Translations under genes and position numbers: made by a program
Notes under the pieces: model-generated
Told to the model about the DNA's origin: nothing
Seen by the model: only the letters and a program-made list of their open reading frames with translations
Database searches by the model: none
Shown here: piece after piece, positions 44,604 through 56,219 of the stretch
How the letters are laid out: every line of letters starts with the position of its first letter
Numbering within the stretch: the stretch's first letter is position 1
DNA from: Dipteronia dyeriana
Taxonomy: Eukaryota; Streptophyta; Magnoliopsida; Sapindales; Sapindaceae
Length of the DNA stretch: 64,000 nt
Direction: 5' to 3'
NCBI GenBank assembly: GCA_032871835.1
Contig: CM065302.1
Location: 5,641,094 to 5,705,093, forward strand

Positions 44604-46200
44604 ATGGCAGGAAGCAGAAGCAATTCCGGGAATGGCCAAAGATCTCTGGATAACTTCCATGTTGGCAGTACCTCACGGGATCCTGCTACAAACACAGAGA
44701 GCCAACCCACACTCCTGACAGGGATCCAGCAAGTTCCTCCAACCAGCAGAGACCTAACACTACGCTTCCTAGAGGCACTGCAGCAATTGGTGGCAGATGT
44801 AGCAAAAGAATGAGTTGATTTACTGGCTGCAGAAGCACAAACTCCTAACCTTCCACCGGCAAGGCTTCGTTCGGTTGTATCAAGGCCAGAAATAAATACA
44901 CCAGAAGCCGGAAGGAACTCAACCCCAGTTAATCAGTCTGGACGTGAAACACCTGAAGAGGAACAACCACGCCAGAAGCAGAACCAGGATAAGACAGTAC
45001 ATGCTAGACACAGCAAATATGATCGGCAAAGAGATCGGTTGTCATCAGAAGATAGTGATCGGCACCATCGTAAGCGTCATCATGAAGTCACACGAGAAAC
45101 TCGGTATCAAAGTGAAGAGCTAGAAAGAATGACAGTCACCCTACCGTTCAACCGCCGGGGGAGCCCGGTGGGAGACAGAGATGTTATAATCCAGAGCCTA
45201 ACTCAAGAAGTTGAGAACAATAGGCATCAAATGGATGCACTGGTCAGACGTTACGTGTATAATGATTTATCTGATGACGATTCTGACAGTCCATTCACCA
45301 AGGAAATCCTACGGACCACATTCCCAGAAAGGTTCAGGATGCCACACGTGGAGCAATTTAAGAAAGATACAGATCCAAAAGAGCATGTGAGACGCTATAA
45401 AAGTGTCATGGCCCAGTATACCCATAGTGATCCCTTACTATGTCTCAACTTTCCACAAACTCTGGGAGATATGGGTACAAGATGGTTCGGGAGATTACCC
45501 CTAGCAAGTATCAGAAATTTCAGTGAACTGAGCAGAAGCTTTTCAAGGCAATTTCTGAGTAATGTTCACAGGAAAAAATCAGTAGCTCACATTTCTCAAA
45601 TAAAACAAGGGAAGGATGAGTCGCTGAAGAAATACTTGGGTAGATTCGGCCAAGCAGTGTCAGAAATTGGCAGTGCAAATGATGAAGCAATAATTGTTGC
45701 ATTCATCAACAACTTGCAAATGGTCGGTTATATTTTGTTTAAGGAGAGCCTAACTGACTAGATATGCAGACATGATGGATATGGCGGGAGGATATACACT
45801 GGCCGAAGAAGAAGAACTGGCCACCGGAGGGTGCTATATGCATGGAGGAAAACCTGAACAAAAGGATGTCGAGTCTAAGGGCCAGAATCAGAAGGGAAAA
45901 CATAAGGGAAACGATAAAGAAAAAAGCAAGGACATGGGTAATGGGCATAATGCCGAAAAGACCACCGAGAAGTACCGAGGTAGATACACCAATTACACCC
46001 ATTTTCGAAAAAAACAGGAGGAAATCCTGGCCATTCTGGAAACAAAGAATATGGTACAAGAGCCACACTGTCAATCTCAGTTTGCTCCGTAAGACACAAC
46101 CAAATACTGCCGGTTCCACAAGGAAACCGATCATGAGACCTCCAAGTGTTACCAGCTCAGAGATTACATAGAAACCCTCATTCGGGAGGGACATCTATAG
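44604..46200 (+). pseudogene. Gypsy gag, degenerate
   Basis: The ATG at 44604 opens a Gln/Asn-rich leader. The retrotransposon Gag domain follows at 45290-45720 (PFTKEILRTTFPERF, DPKEHVRRYKSVMAQY, RWFGRLPLASIRNFSEL, SLKKYLGRFGQAV). A Lys/Gly-rich linker and a CX2HX4-5HX4C-type motif (YCRFHKETDHETSKCYQL, near 46110-46160) come next, usual for Tat gag. In-frame stops at 44811-44813, 45759-45761 and 46090-46092 interrupt it. Confidence 0.82.
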
Positions 46201-46439
46201 GATGTGATTTTGAGAAAGGATGAAAAATCAGAAGCAGAGAAAGGATCAGGACCGACCATGGCTCTGGTCAAAATCAAAGGGCCAGTCTAGAGGCCAATCA
46301 AGTAATACACATGATCTTTGGAGGACCATTCACTGGAAGAAGTAACCGATAACAAACTCAGGAAATCAGAGGAGCAGTAGAAGTAAGGAATAACTTTGAT
46401 GTAAACTCGGTCGAGCCAGGCCCAAAGAGGGTAAAGGAA

Positions 46440-49400
46440 TGATGGGACCCAATAACATTCATAGAGGCAGACTCACGTGGCGTCGATGTTCGGCCAAATG
46501 ATGCCTTGGACATAAGTGCCCGGATTGGTCACCGGGAAGTCAAGAGAATTCTGATAGATAATGGAAGCTCATCAGATATCCTCAATGTAGCCGTTTACGA
46601 TCAACTCAGGTTAGACCGAAAAGACCTACAGCCCTTTCATACCCCACTCAGAGGATTCGGGGGAGTTGAGGTCAGGTCACTCATGACGGTAAAGCTACCT
46701 GTGAAGATTGGATTAGCACCATGCCAGAGAACTGTATTGCTCGACTTCGTGGTAGTAAACTTTGAGAATTGGCCATATAATGCACTATTAGGATGACCAT
46801 TCCTGAATAAATCTAAGGCCGTAACAGCCACATATCCCATAATGATGAAATTCCCGACCGAACATGGGGTCGGGGTAGTCAAAGGAATATCTGGAGATGG
46901 CCTAGAGAGCAAACCTGTCAGTATACAAGGACAAGAATGAACAGGTTTGCACTATAACACAGCCGAGTCAGAACAAAAAGGCCCTATCATTCGAATTCGA
47001 TCCAAGAGAAGGGCCGAATGAATCCAAAACTCGATTGATTGAAGAAAACGCCCTAAAAGAAGATGAACCATACAAAAAGGTCAAGATCGGGGCCAACCTA
47101 GAAAGAAAAATCAAAAGTCTCATTGATCTGCTTAAAGAATACATAGATGTGTTCGCTTGGAATCATGAAGACATGGTCGGGATAGATGCCCGAATAATAT
47201 CCCACCATCTCACAGTAGACCCGAATGCAAAACCGGTGATACAAAAGAGAATATCATTACACCTTGAAAGAAGTCAGGCGATCAAACAGGAAGTAGAGAA
47301 GCTACTCGTTGTAGGATCAATTAGAGAGGTCAATTGCCCTCAATGGGTGGCTAATGTAGTTCTCTTCCAAAAGAAGAATTGGTAGTGGAGGATGTGCGTA
47401 GATTTCACAGATCTGAATAATGCATGCCCGAAAGATAGTTTTCCACTTCCGAGGATAGATCAGTTTGTGGACGCTACATCAGGCCATGAGTTACTTAGTT
47501 TCATTGATGCTTACTCGGGGTATAACCAGATCAGGATGAACAAGGCTAACGAAGAAAAAACAGCATTCACAACTGATCAGGGTTTGTATTGCTTTACTAT
47601 GATGCCCTTTGGATTGAAAAATGCAGGAGCAACTTATCAAAGGTAGGTCAACAAAATCTTTTCACGGCAATTAGAAAGGAACATGGAAGTATACATTGAT
47701 GACATGGTGACCAAGAGCATCACAACAGACAAGCATACTTCAGATCTGCGGGAGACATTTGATGGATTAAGGAGATACCAAATGAAGCTAAATCCGAACA
47801 AGTGTTTATTCGGGGTTCCTTCAAGAAGATTCCTAGGTTTTCAAGTTCATCAAAGAGGAATCAAAGTCAACCCCGAGAAAATCCAGGCCCTGCAGAGAAT
47901 GACTTCACCGGGGACACTCAAAAAAGTACAGCGCCTAACAGGATGTATGGCTTCCTTAGGAAGAATCATCTCAAAAGCCACAGACAGATGTGTACTCTTT
48001 TTCAAAGTAATTAGAAAAGGGAAAGGACTTCAATGGAATGAAGAGTGCGAACATGCATTCTTAAAAATTAAAGAGTACTTAGGTCAGGCTCTCATCCTTT
48101 CAAAACCTTATATGGGGGAGACACTCCAACTGTACTTGTCAATTACAGAACTGGCAGCAAGCTCAGTTCTAATCAGAATAGAAGATGGAGTACAAAAGCC
48201 AGTGTATTACATTAGCAAGGCACTTCTACCGGTTGAGACCAGATATTCACAGGCAGAAAAGATTGCCCTGACACTAGTTTCAGCAGCAAGAAAACTAAGG
48301 TCATACTTCCAGGCTCATACAATCCAGGTTCTCACCGATTGCCCATTGAAGCAGATTTTACAGAAGCCTAAGATTTCAGGGAGATTAACCAAATAGGAAA
48401 TCGAGCTAAGTGAATTCGATATCCACTACGTCCCAGTACATCACTCAAAGGGTAAGCAGTGGCAGATTTCATAGCAGAATTCACAGAACTGAACCTAGAA
48501 GCAAGAAAGATGTTGAGTAAAAGCTTCATATGGAAATTGTATGTTGATGGCTCTTCAAACACTCATGGCAGCGGGGCAGGGATTATAGTATGCACTCCAT
48601 AAGGAGACGATGTCTAGTGTGCCATGAGGTTCGAATTCAAAGCAACCAACAATCAAGCCAAGTACGAGGCGATACTAACTGGACTCAGAGTCTACATAGC
48701 TCTCAGGGCAGATGAGGTTGAGATATTTAGTTATTCACAGGTAGTTGTCAACCAAGTTCTAGATGAGTACCAAGCAAAGGATGAAGGCATGATAATCTAC
48801 CGTGACATTGCAAAACATCTCCTCTAGAAATTTAAAGAATATAAGATTACCCAGATCCCTAGGGAGGAGAATGAAAAGGCAGACGCATTATCCAAACTAG
48901 ATTCAGCAACAACCACAACCAGGCCAAAGACTATTCTGGTTGCACATCTCCTTAAACCAAGCACGGTTGAACCAAGAAACTTAGAAATTTTAGAAATCTG
49001 AACACCGCCAGACGGTTGGCTGACTCAACTAAAAAGATTCCTAGAAGAAGAGGTACTCCCAGAAGATCCCTTACAAGCGAAATGCATCAGGTATAGATCA
49101 GCCAGGTACACATAGGTTGGAGGAAAACTATACAAAAGAGGGTATTCCCGAACACTCTAAAGATGTGTATCAGAGGAAGATGCATATCGGATATTACAGG
49201 AAATCCATGGAGGAGTTTGTGAAAACCACACTGGGGGTAAAAGTTTGGCACACAAGGTACTCAGGCAAGGCTATTATTGGCCTACTCTATTCTCAGATGA
49301 ACAGCAATGTTCAGATAGTTGCAATACTTGCCAAAGGATTGCTAATGACATTCGACAGCCCTCTGAGCAGCTGAGAAACCTCACGTCCCCTTGGCCACTT

Positions 49401-50150
49401 TCCATGTGAGGCTTGGATCTAATCAGCCCAATGCCAGCCAGGATAGGAGGTTGAGCGAAGTATGCAATAATAGCCATTGACTATTTCACGAAATGGGTAG
49501 AAGCTGAAGCAGTAGAGCACATCACTTAAGCAAACACCACAAATTTCATGAAAAAGAATATACTTTATAGGTTTGGAGTCCCAAACATTATAATCACAGA
49601 CAATGGCACCCAATTCGATAACTTGAAATTCAAACAGCTATGCAAAGAGTACCAGATTGCCAATTACTATGCCACACCTGCCCACCCTCAGACAAATGGG
49701 CAGGTGGAAGCAGTGAACAAGATCATCAAACACACAATCAAAGCAAAGCTAGATGCCAAGAAAGGAAGCTGGGTTGAAAAGCTTTCCGAAGTATTATGGG
49801 TCAAGCTATACGATGAAGAACAAAACGTTGATATGCTATTACAAAGTCTAAATGAGCTAGAAGAGAAAAGGGAGAAATCCCGAATACGAAATATAGCATA
49901 TCAGTAAAGGGTAATTCGCTATTACAACTCTCATGTTCGGGTCAGAAAATTTCAGCTAGGAGACTTGGTACTCAAAAAGGTGTCATTGAACACAAGAAAT
50001 AAAGCTGCAGGTTCCCTGGCTGACAAATGGGAAGGCCCGTACAAAATCGAAGGAATAGTTGGCCATGGGGCATATTGGATTGCACGACCTAATGGAGAGG
50101 TTTTACCCCGACCATGCAATGCCCAATATCTGAAGATTTTCTATCCTTAA
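46440..50150 (+). pseudogene. Gypsy pol (protease, RT, RNase H, second RNase H, integrase), degenerate
   Basis: Protease: ILIDNGSSSDIL (Asp codon 46557-46559). RT: FPLPRIDQFVDATSGHELLSF, MMPFGLKNAGATYQR and catalytic YIDDM at 47692-47706. First RNase H to about 48360. Second, archaeal-type RNase H: KLYVDGSSNTH, ATNNQAKYEA (48530-48820). Integrase: degenerate zinc-binding part (49100-49370), core with IDYFTKWVEAEA, ITDNGTQFD and HPQTNGQVEAVN (49470-49720), and a C-terminal GPYKIEGIVGHGAYWI segment ending at 50148-50150. Stops at about 46794, 47383, 47644, 48394 and 48826 and several frame changes break it. The order PR-RT-RH-aRH-INT identifies Tat. Confidence 0.88.
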
Positions 50151-50689
50151 ATTGTTTTTTGTTCTTTTTTCTAGTCAGGACAATTTTAGTTAGGAAAAAT
50201 ATTAGCTGGAATTTATAACTTTATTGATTTTGCAGTTATGAATAAAAAATCACTCGGGAATTTTGAAACAAAAGCATTGAACTCGGGATTTCCAAAAGAA
50301 ATCATATGATAATAAGAGCATATGGAAGACAAGCATGATAATAAGAACATGCAAATAGAATACTCGGGACCATTAAATCCCGAATAGGCGGAGAAGCTCG
50401 AAGGAGCATGCCAGCCTAGCAAGGTCAAAACGATCTTTGTAAAAAGGCAAACCCGATGCACCAGCTCGGGACGCTATCGGGAAAAATTCAGGTGAAATGC
50501 GTAGTTGTGTTAAGCAATTCAAAAAGCTTAACAATTTGGCAAACCCTTACACATAAAAACTGGGAAGACGTCATTGGTAATGTGTAAGGACTCGAACATA
50601 TGATCATTGTGAGCCTTGATGTAATGTTCGAGTAGCAACCGAGTATGAAACACAAGTATAAACTTGCCTGTTTTAAAATGACTCGGTTA

Positions 50690-51075
50690 ATAATAAAGAG
50701 CCAGTTTAATAAGATACTTGGCAATTAAAGTTATTTGGGTAACTACCGGATTAATAAGATACTCGGTTAAGTTACCCGAACATTGAAGAGCCAGTTTAAT
50801 AAGATACTTGGCAATTAAAGATATTTGGGTAACTACCGGTTTAATAAGATACTCGGTTAAGTTACCCAAACATCGAAGAGCCAGTTTAATAAGATACTTG
50901 ACAATTAAAGTTATTTGGGTAACTACCAGTTTAATAAGATACTCGGTTATGTTACCCGAACATCGAAAAGCCAGTTTAATAAGATACTTGGCGATTAAAG
51001 TTATTTGGGTAACAACCGGTTTAATAAGATACTCGGTTAAGTCACCCGAATATGCCAGTTTAATGAAGTACTCAG
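50690..51075. repeat. 90-bp tandem array, right gypsy copy
   Basis: About four units with the same 90-bp composite period as the left copy, in opposite orientation (CCAGTTTAATAAGATACTTGG then CGGTTTAATAAGATACTCGG). Located at the same place in the element, between pol and the antisense ORF. Confidence 0.88.
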
Positions 51076-51223
51076 CAACAATCAAGAAGTTGAGTGATTA
51101 AAGAAAACCAAAATCGTTTAGAAAAAAAAAACTTGGAATTTTATTGATTTTAGAGAAGGGGTACATATTCTTTACAAATTCAAAAGAATCAAAGAATCAA
51201 AGAAATCTACAATTCTACAAAAA

Positions 51224-53773
51224 TCAAGGTTGTGAGGATTTCGAGCCCTTGCAAATACTCAGGTCTGGCACCATATCGTATTCACGAAGCAGACTTTCTT
51301 TAGAAGGCCAACTGATTGTATCAATTGAGTCATCCATCCACTGGTTGTAATCTTCTCCTGGGATTGGTCCGACATCAGGCTCCACACCATCCCCGACCGA
51401 CTCTTGACTAGTATAGAAGGTCGAGAGGGAGTGTTCGGATGGAACCTTCAAATGCATAGGGTGGGGCTCTTTGCCTGCAGCAATAGGCTCTCCATTCCCT
51501 CATCTGAGTCCACAGAGATTCCAGGGATCGATCCACATTATTTTTGATCGACAGCTCCCAGTTGGCTCGGGCCTTCTCAGTCGCCTTATTTTTAACTTTG
51601 AAGAACTCACCAGCTGAAACTAGCCCTCGTTGAAACTCCCGAAGGAGAAGGGCATCGTAGGCAGGGGATCTTTTGAAATGATCAACCCTCTGGATTTCTA
51701 GTTCCAGCCTAGCCTCTTTAGATAGAGATTCGACCGTCAAAGCTTGGCGTTCCAAGTCCTCGATCTTCTGTTCATATGCCGACTTGGACTGCTTCGCTTC
51801 CTGCTCGGCCTTGAGCATCGATTCTTGGGCAGAAGATAATAAATTTTGAAGTGATGTTGTTTTCTCTTCTGTCGAAGAAGCCCTCTCTTCAGCCTCCATC
51901 TGCTTCTCCAGACAATGGTCGGCACAAACCTGTACAGAACCAATCTCCTGCTGGTAAGCCTCTTCGACCCGAGCTTGGCTATCCTCATTTTCCTTTAGCT
52001 AAGCCTCCAAACGCCTTATTCGATCAGCTTGATGTTGCTGTGTCTAAATTAGCTCAACAAATTTGGCCACCATCTGCAAAGGAGTACAATTAGAAATCTG
52101 GTAAACAAGCAAAAAATTAAAGAATTTGGGGGTAGCTTACATAAGATGCGCCATTAAAAACGTTTTGAAGACGTTCGGTAAGGGAGTCATCCCGAAAACT
52201 GCTCCAGCGGTCTTCCCCGTTGAAAGCCTGACCAGAGGATATCTCCCGTAACATATCCTAGGGAGAAGGATATGAAGGAACCCCTGAGGGTTCAGCCATT
52301 GATTTCCAACCTCGGGGGTAGGGGATGCCCTATTCGGTTCTGAAGCCAGAGAAGGATATGAAGGAACACCCGAGGGTTCAACCCCCAGATTTCCAACCTC
52401 GGGGGTAAGAGAAGCTCTGTTCGGATCTGAAGCCGCCGCATCTACTGACGCTCCAGCATCAACACTAGGGGTGATCTCATCCGTATCATCTTCATCGCTG
52501 GAGTCGATGAATGAGATCACCCGAGGAACTTTAAGAGGGCGAGTCGGCGAGCTAACTGCCTTCTGCTTCTCACCCCGAGAACGGTGGAAGCCGAGATCAG
52601 CTGCTAGGTTCTCCTGGACATCTTCCCGAAAAGATTCGAATAAGTCAGGACCTGCAGGCACTTGGCTCGTTGAGGTATAACCTCCGTCTCCGGCATCTGA
52701 CCACTCGGCAGGCTCCTCACTGAGACTTTCACTTTGCCTCTGCCTGTCGCCAGGCAGCCGGGAATCGGTCGGGCCACTTGGACCGCTAGTTTCCCCAGCT
52801 GTCGGTTGAAAAACGTCTTCAGGAACATCTTCGAAAATTTGATCTTCAACCGCATCAGCCTCCTCATCGGACTCAGGCAGGGAGATGCCTTTATCGCCTT
52901 GACGTGAAGCTTCTTTCCGACTTGCTTGAATAATAGACTTCACTTGGAGAGCCTGAAGATCGCAGACGACGTCCGTATCAAACACTTAGAAGAAAAAAGG
53001 AACAGCGTCAGAATGCAAAAACAAATAAAAAGTATATAATGAACGGAAAAGGTTTCAAAAATAGCTTACATAGCCTGCGTTGGCCCGAAATCATTTTAAA
53101 GAAGCCGAACTCAGTCATCTTCGACTCAACGAAGAGATAAGTCTTGCTCCTTTTCGCCAAAGTGTGAATTCCCGCCCGAGCAAGCCTGGTCAGCTCCGTA
53201 TCACTATACTCGATTTTCTTCTTGTTCCAAATCTCGGGGGAACAGAAAAAACGGGGGACTTTCAACACCATTCGAGTACCCCCAGCCGAAACAGTAACTT
53301 TGAGCCCGAGACTCCCTCCGGTATAAAACCAACTGTTTTTTCAGAATTTATTGGATGTAAGGAATCCCCATATAAAACCTCTCTTTTTAGAGTCATCAGA
53401 AATGTCGGCTTCCCTACTCACTTTCGTCCCCTTAGATACCCAACAATCTGGCGGATTAGACATAAGAAAGTAAGTTCCCGTCTTACCAGATTGCCTCAGT
53501 GTGAAGAAGTGCTTAATTTCACTTGGGGAAGGCGGCGACAAATTCATCTGGTTGTACATGTTCCACATGCATATCAGAATTTTGTAGCTATTCGGGCCCA
53601 GCTGAGCCGGAGCGATCCTTGCTTCAGCCAGAAACCAGGCAATGAAAGGCTGAAGAGGAAGAGTGACGCCGCAGCAGAGCATGGATCCGTAGATTGCCAC
53701 CATGCCCGGGAGAGGGTTCCACGCAACTCTATCACCCGCTGGAATCAGAGTGACCGAGTTAGGAAGATCGAGT
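51224..53773 (-). pseudogene. Gypsy antisense ORF, copy C, 5'-truncated
   Basis: The same gene as copies A and B: exon 1 with the conserved PGMVAIYGSMLCCGVTLPLQ domain (53703-53070), intron to 52986, and acidic exon 2 (52985-52141). Then intron 52140-52074 and coiled-coil exon 3 (52073-51224) ending YNQWMDDSIDTISWPSKES. The first part of exon 1 is lost at the element's broken right end. Splice donors GTAAGC and acceptors CTAAG and TTTGCAG are conserved with the other copies. Fewer stops than copies A and B, for example one after TSNKF near 53343. Confidence 0.75.
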
Positions 53774-54101
53774 TGAATTTGACCGGAATCTAGCTCAGAT
53801 CACTTCATCACAATGTATCTCTCACACTCACAACCTATACCACTCACGCACTCACCTTCAAGCTTTGATACCAATTGTGAACAACAACCAATATTGTAGA
53901 ATAAGTTCTTTGTTGATTGAGTTGAATTAAAATGAAATAGATCAACCTTTATATAGATTGTAATCCTGACAAATCAGTACTAAGCACAACGGTTAACCAC
54001 AAACCACAAACCACAAACCACAAACAACATCTAACAACTAACAACTACTAACGTTATTAGCACAGAGCTCCCAATTACTATCCACTAAGTTTAATCCTAC
54101 A
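53774..54101 (-). mobile_element. Small copia-type LTR with primer-binding site, fragment
   Basis: On the minus strand a 226-bp LTR (54101-53876; TGTAGGATTAAAC...TTGTTCACA) holds CTATATAAAGG as a TATA box. It is followed by a primer site (TGGTATCAAAGC, 53873-53862) and about 90 bp of internal sequence. It is cut at 53774, where the gypsy copy ends. The short LTR suggests a copia or TRIM-type element. Confidence 0.7.
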
Positions 54102-54450
54102 TTAATTATTTAATAAACTTTAAATTTTCCCTTATGCTCACCATTCACCGACCAGTCTGCCACCACCTATATCCTAGTGAAATGGATGGACGTAACTCGA
54201 AAGTATAGTCTTTGGGCAGACAAGACAATTATTTGACATAAAATTCCTTTTAAGGTTATTTGGAATCAGTCTTTCAAAAAGGGAAACCATACCATAATTG
54301 GAAATATTAACTATTCTCTCTCACCGACAACAGTAAAGTGCATAAATGAGTGGTGGTTGGGAAAATGTACTAGCTGGCACCACATTATTGAACCACACTC
54401 ATTACCATTTTTCAATTGCCCCCACCACTTTTCACACACTTTTTCAAATG
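54102..54450. other. Intergenic DNA upstream of possible host exon
   Basis: No ORF or repeat is recognised. It may contain upstream promoter sequence of the putative exon that follows. Confidence 0.4.
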
Positions 54451-54947
54451 CATATATATGAAGCTTCGTGGAAGCTGCCTAGTGCCTATCTCAGTTTCTC
54501 TTGATTTATATTTGAGCACTCAGTTTCTTCTTCTCAACTCAACTCTCTTCGATTCTCTAAAAATCTCTCTTTCTCTCTAGTTTTTTCCCAAATCCCACAC
54601 TCTCTATTTCTTCGATCTTGACAACGTAATTCACTCGCGCTCTATATATATCTTTTACTGATCTTGTTGATAATTAATCTCAACTCTCTTAAATCTAATT
54701 TTGTTTTCAAACAAAATATAAATGTACCTCTGATTTCTGATTTCATATACACACACTTGCACAAACTTCTTATCACTTATCTCAGTGTTTTTGCGTGTTT
54801 TGTTATAAAAAGTTGATTATGAAAATGTTTCTTCTTCTTCAGTGACACAATCAGGTTACAGACACAAAGAACCATGCACGTTCCTCATCTCATCATCAAG
54901 AAGTCTTCGATGTCGATGATATATGGTCGTCTCAAACGAACAGGTAA
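54451..54947 (+). pseudogene. Possible 5' end of a host gene (leader and first exon)
   Basis: GCATATATATGAAG near 54450 could be a TATA box. It is followed by a long pyrimidine-rich leader typical of plant 5' UTRs (TCTCTCTTTCTCTCTAG, near 54565-54583). A short frame then begins at the ATG at 54874 (HVPHLIIKKSSMSMIYGRLKRT). It runs into a candidate donor, AG/GTAATT, at about 54945. No continuing exons are recognised downstream, where a MITE and a MULE follow. It may be an orphaned first exon, or a gene whose next exon lies further away than I can recognise. Confidence 0.3.
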
Positions 54948-55690
54948 TTACCAAAAAACCCACTACTTTTCAACTTTGATGACTGAATTTAAAATTTTGG
55001 ATTTTGATGCTGTTATTTTGACATATATATTGATCTTTCTATATGTGAATTTAATTTTGTGGTGATATGGTAGATTTATTTGTTTTGGATTTTGGAATTT
55101 GGAATTTACTTGAAGAGTTGACCTGTGTTTTTCTGATAATATCATAAAATCTTGGGTGAGAATTTGAAATAATTTGGGAGTCCAATTCTTGTGTTCGTTG
55201 TCTAGGAAGAAGAAATTATAAATGAATTTAAATCCCATTACAATTTAATTGGCTTGGCTTTGATTCAGGAGATATTTAGTTACTGAAATCTTAAGTAATA
55301 AAAATCATTAGATTTTACTTCATGCATGTGTCATTGAGTGATCTTTGAAATTGAACTAATTAGAATTCCCATAATTTATGTTGATACGCTATACTTTGCA
55401 TGAAAGCTTAAGTGGTGAGTTGTTGAAGTTCTTGTGTTATGCATGCCTATTCGTGCTAGAAAACAATGTGAAGCCGCCTTCTCGGCCTTATTATGGTCCT
55501 GAATTCAAGTATGGTGATCAATTTCGAGTTTCTAATGGTCGATTTGTTCTTAAACGGTTCACTTTCACATTATTTTTATATTACTAAGAAAACTCGTATG
55601 CCCCCAAAACTCTCACTTTGAAACTTTGATGCAATTTCTCTGTTTTCGGCTCTTAATTATTTAAATGTTTGTTGTTTCTTGTGTTTGATA
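54948..55690. other. AT-rich region, intron-like
   Basis: No domain is recognised. A 69-codon frame at 55378-55587 lacks similarity to anything I know and is left uncalled. If the upstream exon is real, this would be its first intron. Confidence 0.35.
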
Positions 55691-56071
55691 TAATGGTGTC
55701 CACGGTTCGGTTTCGGTTCCGAACCGCCGGTTTCGGTTCTGTGGAAAGGCCGAACCGTAACCGTAACCGTAACCGGAATGGGGCGGTTTTGGGCAATTTC
55801 AGAACCGGCGGTTTTCGGTTCGGTTTGGTTTCGGTTTGTGAAACCGAACGGTTCGGTTTGTTCGGGTTTTTCTTTTTTCTTTTCATATAAACTGCCACGT
55901 GTCAGCATTTCATTGGTTTTTATATATATATTTCGAAACCGCCGGTTTTTGGACGGTTTTTAAGATTCCATAACCGTCGGGACCCGGTTTCTAACCGGTT
56001 CTGTAACCGACGGTTTCGGTTACGGTTTCGGTTCAGTTTCGAACGGTTTAACCGAACCGTGGACACCTCTA
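55691..56071. mobile_element. hAT-type MITE, 381 bp
   Basis: The ends match over 20 of 22 bp as inverted repeats: TAATGGTGTCCACGGTTCGG and, by complement, TAGAGGTGTCCACGGTTCGG. An 8-bp target-site duplication, GTTTGATA, lies at 55683-55690 and 56072-56079, the length made by hAT transposases. The interior is packed with CGGTTTCGGTT/AACCGAAACCG repeats that can fold into a hairpin. It has no coding capacity. Confidence 0.88.
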
Positions 56072-56219
56072 GTTTGATATGCTTTTGATTTTCTTTTTCT
56101 TTCACTAATTGTTTCCAACTTTTTTATTTTCTCATATTCAACTTAATTAACATTAATTAAGACGATGATCATCTCCGGAAAAAAAACCATTGGATGAAGA
56201 AAAAACTCATCCAACGGAA

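Larger units (their letters stand above)
43680..53773 (+). mobile_element. Tat-lineage Ty3/gypsy retrotransposon, right copy, 3'-truncated
   Basis: 5' LTR (43680-44557), primer site, gag, protease, RT, two RNase H domains, integrase (to 50150), 90-bp array (50690-51075), then the antisense ORF on the minus strand (53773-51224). It breaks inside the antisense ORF at about 53773, against an unrelated copia LTR fragment. The rest of the antisense ORF and the 3' LTR are missing. It is inverted relative to the left copy. Confidence 0.88.

Noticed and set aside
55378..55587. 69-codon plus-strand frame
   Set aside because: Too short, with no recognised motif and no splice or promoter context; left unannotated.
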